DNA of 52,202 nucleotides from Campylobacteraceae bacterium (GTDB lineage: Bacteria > Campylobacterota > Campylobacteria > Campylobacterales > Sulfurovaceae), in NCBI GenBank assembly GCA_026996165.1, contig JALWMP010000074.1, forward strand, positions 1 to 52,202, given 5' to 3'. The position numbers and the translations under genes are program-made. The notes below the pieces were generated by a model that saw only the letters and a program-made list of their open reading frames with translations, was not told the origin of the DNA and searched no databases. The stretch's first letter is position 1; each line of letters starts with the position of its first letter. Of this stretch, positions 40,457 through 49,524 are shown in pieces.

Positions 40457-40732
40457 ATTTATCCTTGTATTAAAATATTTACTTATTCTATCATATAAAA
40501 GATAATAGTAATTTAATGAATAGTAAATAGAAAGCTATTATGTAACAAATATTAACATTTATTTTTTACAATAAATTATTATTTATTAAATAGATTATAT
40601 TTGGTTAACCTTTTAAAAAATAATTAATCTTTTGAGTTAATATTAAATTAATATTAAAGAATTTTAACCTATAATAATCATATGTTTAAGATTTGATAGA
40701 GTCTATAAGAAAATATATAATAAGGATATATT

Positions 40733-41206
40733 ATGAAATTAAAAGAGGTTGCAGAAGTAATTAAAGGTGCTTATCTTTTAGAGGGTAAAGCTAATGAAAA
40801 TAAAAGACAATATCAAGAGCTTAGTATGGTTTCACTAGAGCCAATTTCTTTTTTAGATGAACGAAAAATTATTAAGGTTAATTCATCTACAGAAGTATTA
40901 AGTAAACAGTTAACAAAGGCAGGAGATATTGTAGTTAGTCTATATTTTCCAATGATTGCTTGTTATGTAGAAAAAGGTCAAGAGGGCTATGTTGTTCCTC
41001 ATTATATGGCAATCATTCGTATGAAGCCTTATGTTAAATTAGATAGTCGTTTTATTGTCCATTTTATTAACTCTGCTCGTGGGAGAAGAGCTTTACAAAA
41101 AGTCTCAAAAGGGTTAAGTTTAAGTCGTCCTACATCATTACCATTAGTAGCATTAAATGAAGTAGAGTTATTAGCTGAATCTAACAAAGTAATAGATAGG
41201 TTTTAA
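40733..41206 (+). CDS. Single-TRD HsdS-like (type I restriction specificity domain) protein
   Basis: KLKEVAEVIKG..LTKAGDIVVSL..VVPHYMAIIRMKP..DSRFIVHFINSARGRRALQKVSKG..LPLVALNEVELL resembles one HsdS target-recognition domain; 157 aa. Confidence 0.6.
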   Translation: MKLKEVAEVIKGAYLLEGKANENKRQYQELSMVSLEPISFLDERKIIKVNSSTEVLSKQLTKAGDIVVSLYFPMIACYVEKGQEGYVVPHYMAIIRMKPYVKLDSRFIVHFINSARGRRALQKVSKGLSLSRPTSLPLVALNEVELLAESNKVIDRF

Positions 41207-41233
41207 AAAGAAAACTTTTTAAGTTTTCTTTTT
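41205..41233. terminator. Bidirectional terminator between convergent genes
   Basis: aaaaagaaaactt-ttt-aagttttcttttt, 13-bp perfect stem. Confidence 0.85.
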
Positions 41234-41240
41234 TATTAGA

Positions 41241-41831
41241 TTAGATTTTACTTTTAATAAAGTTTTCCATATCTTCAACAATCGGCTCTAAAGCACGTTC
41301 CCCATCAATTACTTTTAGTAGATTTTTCTTAGTATAAAACTCTTGAATTTCTGCTAATGGGTCAGTATAAATCTTCATTCTATCAAAGAAGACTTCAATG
41401 CTATCATCACTTCGTTCTTCACCTGGCTTAGCTTCTGCTGCACGTCCTAAGATTCTCTCTTTTGCTATATCTTCACTTACACGAACTTCAATGGTAGATA
41501 CAAGCTCAATGTCATCTTCTTTTTCTAAAAGCTCATCTAGTGCTCTCATCTGCTCTACTGAACGAGGATAGCCATCTATTAATATGTTATCTACAGGTGC
41601 ATTTTTAATTGCAGAGATAATAGTGTTAATGATAATATCAAGAGGAACTAAAGCACCTTTAGAGATATAGCTTTCTATAGTTTGACCAAGTTGGCTTCCA
41701 CTAGCTACCTCTTCTCGAAGCATATCACCTGTTGAGTAGTGAACAATGTTCTCATTTTTTTCGGCAATTATACTTGCATCTGTTGTTTTTCCTGAGCCTG
41801 GAGCTCCTATGATAAGAAAGAGTTTTTTCAT
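41241..41831 (-). CDS. adk: Adenylate kinase
   Basis: LIIGAPGSGKTTDA, STGDMLREEVASGS, IDGYPRSVEQMRAL. Confidence 0.93.
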   Translation of the reverse strand: MKKLFLIIGAPGSGKTTDASIIAEKNENIVHYSTGDMLREEVASGSQLGQTIESYISKGALVPLDIIINTIISAIKNAPVDNILIDGYPRSVEQMRALDELLEKEDDIELVSTIEVRVSEDIAKERILGRAAEAKPGEERSDDSIEVFFDRMKIYTDPLAEIQEFYTKKNLLKVIDGERALEPIVEDMENFIKSKI

Positions 41832-41856
41832 GTTTTTCCTTTATTTTTTATATTTT

Positions 41857-41876
41857 GGTGCGATAGCAATCGCACC
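41857..41876. repeat. REP-like hairpin ggtgcgat-agca-atcgcacc
   Basis: Perfect 8-bp stem directly abutting the aspS stop codon. Confidence 0.75.
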
Positions 41877-43643
41877 CTACGCATTTATCTGTTTACGAAC
41901 TCTTAGGCTAAGTTCGTTTAGCTGTTCTGGCTCAACTGGGCTTGGAGCTTGAGTTAAGAGACATTGTGCTTTTTGTGTTTTAGGGAAGGCAATAACCTCT
42001 CTAATGCTACTAGCACCTGTCATAAGCATAATAAGTCTATCAAGTCCTATAGCAAAACCACCATGTGGAGGAGCTCCATACTTAAAGGCTTCTAGCAAGA
42101 ACCCAAACTTCTCTTGTGCCTCTTCATCTGAGATTCCCATAAGTTTGAAAATCTCTTTTTGTAAATCCTCTTTATGAATACGAATCGAGCCACCACCAAG
42201 CTCTGTACCGTTAAGTACAATGTCATAAGCAACAGATTTTAAATCTTCAATGTCATCATAAACAATTTTACCATTTTCATCAGTCTCTGGCATGGTAAAG
42301 GCGTGGTGCATCGCTTTTGTCTTTCCATCTTCTACTTCAAACATTGGGAAGTTCATTACCCATAAGAACTCAAACTTGTCTTGTGGAATAATCTCCATAA
42401 GTTCAGCAAGATAGATTCTAAAGCGTCCCATATAGTCCCAAACAAGTTTTCTGTTTCCTGCACCAAAGAAGACTGCATCACCAACTTCAAGTTCACATCT
42501 CTCAACAATAGCTTTAAGGTCATCTTCACTAAAGAACTTTGTGAGTGGTCCTTTTAGACCATCTTCTTTCATTTGGAAGTAACCTAAACCTGCTGCTCCA
42601 AACTTACGAACATAACTCTCAAAGCTTTTCATTTGACGTTTTGAGAAAATCTCATCGCCTTTTGGTACTTTAAGGGCTTTAATTCTGTTTGCTTTTGTAT
42701 CTTTGGCAATGTTTGAGAAAATCTCATTGTCACAATGTGCAAAGATGTCAATAACATCAACCATAGCAAGGTCATAACGTATGTCAGGTTTGTCTGTACC
42801 ATACTTTTCCATCGCTTCCATATAGTCCATACGTCTAAACTTAGTAGGAATCTCAAAACCACACTTATCAAAGATATTATAGATAAGTTTTTCGGCTACC
42901 TCTATGACATCCTCTTGGTCACAAAATGACATCTCAACATCTATCTGTGTAAACTCAGGTTGTCTGTCTGCTCTTAGGTCTTCATCTCTAAAACATTTTG
43001 CAATCTGGAAGTAACGGTCAAAACCACCAACCATAAGAAGCTGTTTAAAGAGCTGTGGAGATTGAGGAAGAGCATAGAACTCTCCTGCATGAACACGGCT
43101 TGGTACAAGATAGTCTCTTGCCCCCTCTGGAGTCGATTTTGTAATAATTGGTGTCTCTACCTCTAAAAAACCTAACTCATCAAGGGTATTACGAGTTGCA
43201 ATGGTTGCTTTTGAACGAAGTTTAAAAATATCATAAGATTTTTGTGTTCTAAGCTCTAAATATCTATATTTTAGTTTAATCTCTTCGTTAACTTTTTCAT
43301 CACCAAGCTCAAAAGGCATAGGTAGAGAACGGTTTTCGATAATTAGCTCATCTGCAACAATCTCAATTTTACCAGTTTTGAGTTTAGGGTTCTCTAGCCC
43401 TTCGCCTCTAGCACGAACCTTGCCTGTTACAATAAGAACAAATTGGTCTCTTACCTCTTCTGCTAATTTGTGAGCCTCTGCACTATCAGCAGGGTCACAA
43501 ACCACTTGTACTACTTCATCTTTATCCCTTAGGTCAATAAAGATTAACCCCCCATGGTCACGACGACTTGACACCCAACCAGATACAGTTACCGTCTCGT
43601 CAATATTTGTTTCATTTACATCAGCACAATAATGTGTTCTCAC
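41877..43643 (-). CDS. aspS: Aspartyl-tRNA synthetase
   Basis: [71 protein letters not shown]. Confidence 0.97.
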   Translation of the reverse strand: MRTHYCADVNETNIDETVTVSGWVSSRRDHGGLIFIDLRDKDEVVQVVCDPADSAEAHKLAEEVRDQFVLIVTGKVRARGEGLENPKLKTGKIEIVADELIIENRSLPMPFELGDEKVNEEIKLKYRYLELRTQKSYDIFKLRSKATIATRNTLDELGFLEVETPIITKSTPEGARDYLVPSRVHAGEFYALPQSPQLFKQLLMVGGFDRYFQIAKCFRDEDLRADRQPEFTQIDVEMSFCDQEDVIEVAEKLIYNIFDKCGFEIPTKFRRMDYMEAMEKYGTDKPDIRYDLAMVDVIDIFAHCDNEIFSNIAKDTKANRIKALKVPKGDEIFSKRQMKSFESYVRKFGAAGLGYFQMKEDGLKGPLTKFFSEDDLKAIVERCELEVGDAVFFGAGNRKLVWDYMGRFRIYLAELMEIIPQDKFEFLWVMNFPMFEVEDGKTKAMHHAFTMPETDENGKIVYDDIEDLKSVAYDIVLNGTELGGGSIRIHKEDLQKEIFKLMGISDEEAQEKFGFLLEAFKYGAPPHGGFAIGLDRLIMLMTGASSIREVIAFPKTQKAQCLLTQAPSPVEPEQLNELSLRVRKQINA

Positions 43644-43741
43644 TATTACTTCCTCTACTAAACATATATAGTTTAAAATTTTTCGCGATTATATCTAATT
43701 GTTTCATAGAAGTAGATGTAGGGTAGGGTAGCTTTGGTTAT

Positions 43742-43770
43742 CTAAAATAGAAAATCAAATATTTTTTAAA
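43742..43770. repeat. Left copy of imperfect direct repeat flanking the ATPase gene
   Basis: ctaaaatagaaaatcaaatattttttaaa; 26/29 match to 45224-45252. Confidence 0.65.
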
Positions 43771-43835
43771 TTTAAATATTCCAATTATATATATATGGTA
43801 TTATTATAATATATCTTATAATAAGGAATATTATA

Positions 43836-45155
43836 ATGTTTGTAAATAGAACAGTTGAACTAAAAACACTTGAAGAGGAGTATAAAAAAGATACAGCAAC
43901 ATTTACCGTAATATATGGACGAAGAAGAGTAGGAAAAACAGCACTAATTTCTGAATATATTCGTCATAAAAATCATATTTATCTCTATGCAACAGAGGGA
44001 AATATTGGGGAGCAACTTAGAGGATTTACCAAGCAAATAAAGAAATTTGTAAGCCCTCAAATGGCAAAAAATTTGGTATTTGAGAGTTTTACAGATGCTT
44101 TTGAGTTCTTAGCAGAGTTAAAACACTCTTCAAAATTGATTTTAGTTATTGATGAGTATCAAAACTTATGTAAACTAGAGCAGGGCTTTTCCTCTTCACT
44201 TCAACGAGTATGGGATTTGTATCTTTCTCATACCAAGATACATCTTATTTTATGTGGTTCAGTACTTTCTATGATGCACTCAGAAGTCTTGGCATACAAT
44301 GCTCCTCTTTATGGAAGAAGAACGACTAATATTCATCTAAAATCTCTACATTTTCAATACATAAGTATCTTTTTACCAACAGTATCAAAAGAGGATTTAA
44401 TGAATATCTACGCTTCATTTGGGACAATTCCAAAGTATTTAGCTGAGTATGATGCTAAGCAGAGTTTTATAGCAAATATTAAAAACAGAATACTAGATAA
44501 AAATGCCTATCTCTATAGTGAGGGGAACTTTTTACTTAAACAAGAACTAAGTGAAACAGGAACATATTTTGCAATTTTGGAAAGTATCTCAAAAGGTAAC
44601 ACCAAGGTAGGAAATATTGCTTCAAATTTGAGTAAGCCCTCTACTTTTTTAACTCCATATCTACAAAAACTTTTAGAGTTAGACATTCTTATAAAAGAGG
44701 TTCCTGTAACCGAGACAAATCCTCTAAAAAGTAAATTGGGTCGCTATAAAATAAAAGATAAGTTTCTTAATTTTTGGTTCTATTATGTCTATAAAAACTA
44801 CAACTACTTAGAGGTCAATCAAGTCGATATAGTTCTTGATGAGTTAAAATTAAATTTCAATGACAGATTTGTCTCTTTTGCTTTTGAGGATTATCTGTTA
44901 GAAGATATGCTCTTAAATCATCAAAAATACTTCTCATTTAGACCTCATAAAATAGGACGATGGTGGAATAATAAAGAGGAGATAGATATTGTTGCTTTTG
45001 ATGATGAAAATATCTGTTTTGTAGAGTGTAAGTGGCAAAATTCTGTTAACAAAGAGAGAGTTAAAGAGGGGTTGATTGCTAAAAGTAGGCTGGTTAAACA
45101 TAATAAGCATAGCTCCTTTTTAGTAGTTAGCAAAGGAGACTATTTTGGTGTTTAA
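43836..45155 (+). CDS. AAA ATPase with DUF234-type C-terminus
   Basis: YGRRRVGKTALISEYI Walker A, LILVIDEYQNL Walker B, PLYGRRTTNIHL; C-terminal EIDIVAFDDENICFVECKW nuclease-fold-like motif. Confidence 0.85.
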   Translation: MFVNRTVELKTLEEEYKKDTATFTVIYGRRRVGKTALISEYIRHKNHIYLYATEGNIGEQLRGFTKQIKKFVSPQMAKNLVFESFTDAFEFLAELKHSSKLILVIDEYQNLCKLEQGFSSSLQRVWDLYLSHTKIHLILCGSVLSMMHSEVLAYNAPLYGRRTTNIHLKSLHFQYISIFLPTVSKEDLMNIYASFGTIPKYLAEYDAKQSFIANIKNRILDKNAYLYSEGNFLLKQELSETGTYFAILESISKGNTKVGNIASNLSKPSTFLTPYLQKLLELDILIKEVPVTETNPLKSKLGRYKIKDKFLNFWFYYVYKNYNYLEVNQVDIVLDELKLNFNDRFVSFAFEDYLLEDMLLNHQKYFSFRPHKIGRWWNNKEEIDIVAFDDENICFVECKWQNSVNKERVKEGLIAKSRLVKHNKHSSFLVVSKGDYFGV

Positions 45156-45223
45156 CAAACTGTAGGGTAATTGTTATTGCACCACAAATAAAAGTCCGAT
45201 TTCTCTTGATTCTTTTATAATTC

Positions 45224-45252
45224 CTAAAATAAAAAATCAAATATCTTTTGAA
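45224..45252. repeat. Right copy of imperfect direct repeat flanking the ATPase gene
   Basis: ctaaaataaaaaatcaaatatcttttgaa; coincides with the 3' end of the 46-aa ORF. Confidence 0.65.
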
Positions 45253-45364
45253 AAAAAGAACGCTTTTTCTTCTTGTTGCCTCTCTTTTTTCTCTTTTTAG
45301 GCTCTAAGAGGTCAACATATTCGTTAGCCTCTTTTAGTTTTTTAGGTTCAAACTTAATCTGCAT
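45224..45364 (-). CDS. 46-aa highly basic small protein coupled to the OmpA-like gene
   Basis: Manual translation: MQIKFEPKKLKEANEYVDLLEPKKRKKRGNKKKKRSFFQKIFDFLF*. The ATG overlaps the end of the upstream gene by 11 nt. Absent from the supplied ORF track. Confidence 0.6.
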   Translation of the reverse strand: MQIKFEPKKLKEANEYVDLLEPKKRKKRGNKKKKRSFFQKIFDFLF

Positions 45365-46529
45365 CTAAAATTCTCTCTATCTCATACATAGCATCTTGGT
45401 TTTTGAGTTTAAACTTAATCTCAATTCTTCGTGAAGCATCTTTGTCCTCTACTCCATTATGTTTAATGACATCAAGATATGAGCGACCACTTGCTACAAG
45501 TTTATCTTTAATATTATTCTTTTTAATATAATCAAGTGTTAAGAGGTAGTTCATAACAGCAAAAGCACGTTGCTGAGAGAGTTTTAGGTTATATAGATAA
45601 GAGCCATCACTATCTGTATGCCCTTCAATTACTATCTTATCTAAATGTTCAGCAATATTTTTGTTGTTAATGAGTGCTGAAATATAGTCAATAAAGTTAG
45701 CTTTTAGTTGAGCTTTTGCACTCTCTTTTAGTACAGCAGAGCCTTTATCAAATAAGATGTTTGATGCTAGTCTAAGTGAACCACTCTTTTTGTCAATATT
45801 GACTTTACTTCCAAGAGCTTTTTTGAGTTCTGCGATAACTTTTAGTTTAATTCCTGTTAAGGATTTTATCTTAGCTTTTTGAGCTTGAAGTTTAGTTAGT
45901 AACTCATCATATTTTGTCTGTTTATTATCGAGAGCTTGTAGTAATTTTAATAGTTTTTCGTCACTTAGTTTTAACTTTTCATCTTTTTTACTAATTGTAT
46001 TAGAGAGTATCATAACTCTATTTTTATACTCTTCTAACTCTTTTTTACTACTACTAATAGTTGAGTTCTGCTCATTGAGCATATTTTCAAGTAAAACAAT
46101 ATGACTAGAGTAGTCATCAATTTTTGTATTTTGAGCAAGTAGTAGTTGATTGAGTTTTTCTATTTCATTACTTTTTAGTTTTAGACTATTTTGAGATATA
46201 GTTAACTCTTTATTGCTACTTTCAAGAGCTTTTTGTCGTTGTGCTAAGAGATTGTGAAGTTTATTAATTTCGTCCTCTTTCATCTGTAACTCTTGTGTCA
46301 TAGTAATAAGATGATTTGATTGTTCTGAAAGAGTTTGACTCTGCTCCTTAAGAGTCTCATTTTGTTCACTTACAATACTCTCTTTCTCTTCTAAAGAGTT
46401 TTTAATAATAGTCGATTTAACTAAAATAGCACCAATAAGTAAAATAAAGACAAAAAGTAGACCTGCCATAAGGTCTGCATAAGATATCCAAAAATTGCTC
46501 TCATTTTTAGATGAATCTGACTTAAACAT
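45354..46529 (-). CDS. MotB/ZorB-like OmpA-family protein with long periplasmic coiled coil
   Basis: N-terminal TM FWISYADLMAGLLFVFILLI with the stator Asp, long heptad coil, C-terminal OmpA motif IVIEGHTDSDGSYLYNLKLSQQRAFAVMNYL. Confidence 0.88.
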   Translation of the reverse strand: MFKSDSSKNESNFWISYADLMAGLLFVFILLIGAILVKSTIIKNSLEEKESIVSEQNETLKEQSQTLSEQSNHLITMTQELQMKEDEINKLHNLLAQRQKALESSNKELTISQNSLKLKSNEIEKLNQLLLAQNTKIDDYSSHIVLLENMLNEQNSTISSSKKELEEYKNRVMILSNTISKKDEKLKLSDEKLLKLLQALDNKQTKYDELLTKLQAQKAKIKSLTGIKLKVIAELKKALGSKVNIDKKSGSLRLASNILFDKGSAVLKESAKAQLKANFIDYISALINNKNIAEHLDKIVIEGHTDSDGSYLYNLKLSQQRAFAVMNYLLTLDYIKKNNIKDKLVASGRSYLDVIKHNGVEDKDASRRIEIKFKLKNQDAMYEIERILDAD

Positions 46530-46530
46530 A

Positions 46531-47664
46531 TTATCTGTTCTCTATTTGTTTAGATAGAGTATTGTGATACTCTGTAATAGTACGTTGCAAAATCCTGTTC
46601 TGCTCACTTGTACTATGGGCAAAATTTGCTAGTTTCATGACAATCTCTCCAACCTCTTGGTCAATTTTATGGAATGTCATATTGAGAGATTCTTCAAGAG
46701 TTGTATCAAACTTCTGTAAAGTTTTGTTAAGTCTATCTGTTGTTTTGGTAAACTCTTTAATATTCTGTTCTATTTTTTCACTTGCACTTAGTGCTGATTG
46801 TGAGGCATGTATTTTAGCTATAGTATCTTTTAGCTCAGTAGAGACCATTTTCATATGCTCTGTAATAGTTGTAAAGTTTTTATTTGTCTCATTAATAATA
46901 GTTTGGAAGTTCTCTAAGTGCTTTTCATTAAGGGTTTGAATAAACTCTAGGTTAAAAGTCTTTTTAAGAGCCTCTATCATCTTTTGGTCTCGCATCTCAT
47001 GTTGCATGTGTTCATGTCTCTTTAGTTCACTCTCAGACCAAATATAGCTCTCATAGACCTCATGAAGTTCATGAAGGTCGCTGTCAAGCTTTGAGAGACC
47101 TCTTTTTTCAAAAAAACTCCAAATAATAGATAGATATATACCATAAATAGAGGCATAAAAAGCAGTACCAATTCCAGAAAGAAGTATAGAGATGTCACTG
47201 TCAAGTTCAGTTGTATTAGTACTTGAAAAGTCAGGCATAGAGATAGCAATGGCTGTAAATGTTCCTAAAATACCAAGCATTGGAAATAGCGATGGGGCTA
47301 TGGAAGCGTAGTTGTCATTTCTAAATCCTTTATAGTAGTTTTCAAAAAAATCACTAAGATTAATAGTAGATTTTGTCTCATTTAAAATAGTTAAAGAGTT
47401 CTCTTTTATATGTTTTTGTAGTGCTTTTTGTAAGTTTATATACTCTTTACGCATTTTACAAATAACATAGTTTGCATTGTGTCTAATAAAGAAGAGAAAG
47501 ACTAAATATATAGTACTAATAATAATAAGAGAGTGTAGACTAACTTTAATTGGAAAAATTTGAAGATAACCTAATATAATAATTGCAAAAAATAGAGTCC
47601 CAAAAAAGGCTAAAATAAGATAGTTAATAAAACAGGGGGCTGTTGAACTGTTTGTGTTAGTCAT
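46531..47664 (-). CDS. MotA/TolQ/ExbB (ZorA-like) proton-channel protein with cytoplasmic tail
   Basis: SLFPMLGILGTFTAIAISMP and GIGTAFYASIYGIYLSIIWSFFEKR are MotA/TolQ TM signatures; ~190-aa helical C-terminal tail. Confidence 0.85.
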   Translation of the reverse strand: MTNTNSSTAPCFINYLILAFFGTLFFAIIILGYLQIFPIKVSLHSLIIISTIYLVFLFFIRHNANYVICKMRKEYINLQKALQKHIKENSLTILNETKSTINLSDFFENYYKGFRNDNYASIAPSLFPMLGILGTFTAIAISMPDFSSTNTTELDSDISILLSGIGTAFYASIYGIYLSIIWSFFEKRGLSKLDSDLHELHEVYESYIWSESELKRHEHMQHEMRDQKMIEALKKTFNLEFIQTLNEKHLENFQTIINETNKNFTTITEHMKMVSTELKDTIAKIHASQSALSASEKIEQNIKEFTKTTDRLNKTLQKFDTTLEESLNMTFHKIDQEVGEIVMKLANFAHSTSEQNRILQRTITEYHNTLSKQIENR

Positions 47665-48488
47665 TTTTTCTCCTTAGTAGAGTTTTTATCTTGCTCAATT
47701 TGAGAGCTATTTGTATCAGTTTGTTGCAGAACCTCTTTTACTAGATAGAAAAAGTTAGGGTGTAGTACATCTGCATAGGTTTTTACAATAGCTGTTTTAT
47801 AGGTACTTTTTGTAATAATATTTGTCACTTCTCCTACAGGAATATTTGGAAGAAAGATATTGTCCATACCTGATGTTAAAACCTTGTCTCCAACATTAAT
47901 TTTAGACCACTTAGGAATAAAGTTAACCTCAATATTTTCAGCATCAATACCTTTTGCAATTCCAGGTGTTTTATCTTTTCCAATAAAAGTTGAAAATTGG
48001 CAGATTGGGTTTGAAAGAAGAATGCCTTTTAGAGTATTATTCTCTTTAATTGCAATACCTGCTGCAACATTTTTTTGAATAAGTCCATAAATTTTATCTT
48101 CTCCAAGTTCACTACCTTTAGTAAGGTATACTTGTGAAAAATCATTTAATTTTTTATAAGAGATGGTTTGTACACGTAAAATATTGTTATGGTTATTGAA
48201 TTTTTTTTCATTAAATTGATTTAATTGTTCAAGTTGGACTATAGCAATTTTTTGTTGATATAGATATTTTCGTAAAAGAATATTCTCTTTTTTTAATTCT
48301 TGAATAGATTCTGCTTGATTGAGATATTTATCTTTTGAATCTTTAATACTGTTTGTAAATTGTAGATAGTACTTTTTTATAGGTAGAGATATAAGTGCAA
48401 ACTTATTTTGAAAGCTCTCCTCTTGTCTTAAGAGAAGAATCCCTAACACAATAAAAAATATAGATATTATTAATCGGCTAGTCTTCAT
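47661..48488 (-). CDS. mreC: Rod shape-determining protein MreC
   Basis: Single TM, coiled coil, beta-rich C-terminal domain with VGDKVLTSGMDNIFLPNIPVGEV; directly downstream of mreB. ORF extends to 48512. Confidence 0.9.
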   Translation of the reverse strand: MKTSRLIISIFFIVLGILLLRQEESFQNKFALISLPIKKYYLQFTNSIKDSKDKYLNQAESIQELKKENILLRKYLYQQKIAIVQLEQLNQFNEKKFNNHNNILRVQTISYKKLNDFSQVYLTKGSELGEDKIYGLIQKNVAAGIAIKENNTLKGILLSNPICQFSTFIGKDKTPGIAKGIDAENIEVNFIPKWSKINVGDKVLTSGMDNIFLPNIPVGEVTNIITKSTYKTAIVKTYADVLHPNFFYLVKEVLQQTDTNSSQIEQDKNSTKEKK

Positions 48489-49512
48489 AAACTGATTGTT
48501 GTAAGATGTCAATTTCTTCTAATGCCTTTCCTGTACCTTTTGCAACTGCTAGTAATGGGTCTTCAGCAACATATACAGGAAGTTTAATTATATTAGAGAG
48601 ATATTTATCTAATCCTCTGATTAACGCTCCACCACCAGTTAGAACTATTCCATTTTCAACAATATCTCCAGCTAAGTCAGGAGGTGTCTGTTCAAGTACT
48701 GCTTTTAGTGCCTCACCAATCTCTTTAATTGGTTCTTTCATTGCTTCTCTCATATGTTCAGAGTTGATTTCTATTGAAGTTAAAAGTCCTGCAACTTGGT
48801 CACGTCCTTTAACTGTCATAACCAACTCTTCATCTAGTTGAATAGCTGTACCAACTCTAATCTTTAACTCTTCTGCAATACGGTCACCAATAAGTAGGTT
48901 GAAATTTCTTTTCATATAATCTATAATAGATTTGTCTAGTTTATCTCCAGCTGTTCTAATAGATTTAGATAGGACAAGCCCACCAAGAGATATAACTCCA
49001 ATTTCTGTAGTACCACCACCAATATCAACAACTAAGTTTCCATTTGGGTCTTTAACAGGAATACCAGAACCAATAGCCGCTGCCATAGGTTCTTCAATAA
49101 GGTGAACCTCTCTAGCTCCTGCTGACATAGCAGACTCTTTAACTGCTTTTCTTTCGACTTGTGTAAGACCAAAAGGAACACATATAATGATTCTTGGAGA
49201 AAAAAGACCTTTTCTGTTATGTACTTTTTCAATAAAGTATCTAATCATCATCTCAGTAACATTAAAGTCTGCAATAACTCCATCTCTCATTGGACGAATA
49301 GCTTTAATATTACCAGGTGTTTTACCAACCATATCTTTTGCCTCTTGACCTACTGCCAAGATGTTTTCACGACCACGTTTGTCATATTGAATGGCTACCA
49401 CAGATGGCTCATTAATACTAATTCCTTTTCCTTTAACCAATACTAATGTATTTGCTGTTCCTAAATCTATTGCTAAATCGTTTGAAAATACTCCTAAAAG
49501 CTTCTTAAACAT
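48478..49512 (-). CDS. mreB: Rod shape-determining protein MreB
   Basis: NDLAIDLGTANTLVLVKGKGISINEPSVVA; VDIGGGTTEIGVISLGG. Confidence 0.97.
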   Translation of the reverse strand: MFKKLLGVFSNDLAIDLGTANTLVLVKGKGISINEPSVVAIQYDKRGRENILAVGQEAKDMVGKTPGNIKAIRPMRDGVIADFNVTEMMIRYFIEKVHNRKGLFSPRIIICVPFGLTQVERKAVKESAMSAGAREVHLIEEPMAAAIGSGIPVKDPNGNLVVDIGGGTTEIGVISLGGLVLSKSIRTAGDKLDKSIIDYMKRNFNLLIGDRIAEELKIRVGTAIQLDEELVMTVKGRDQVAGLLTSIEINSEHMREAMKEPIKEIGEALKAVLEQTPPDLAGDIVENGIVLTGGGALIRGLDKYLSNIIKLPVYVAEDPLLAVAKGTGKALEEIDILQQSVYED

Positions 49513-49524
49513 TCTATTTCCTTC

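Noticed and set aside
40540-40730. AT-rich repeated ttaatattaaa motifs upstream of the HsdS-like gene
   Set aside because: Consistent with promoter AT-richness in this genome; no clear repeat unit beyond two short copies.
45354-47664. Complete Zorya anti-phage system
   Set aside because: Only ZorA/ZorB-like components are present; downstream is a 46-aa ORF and an opposite-strand DUF234 ATPase, with no ZorC, ZorD or ZorE-like gene.
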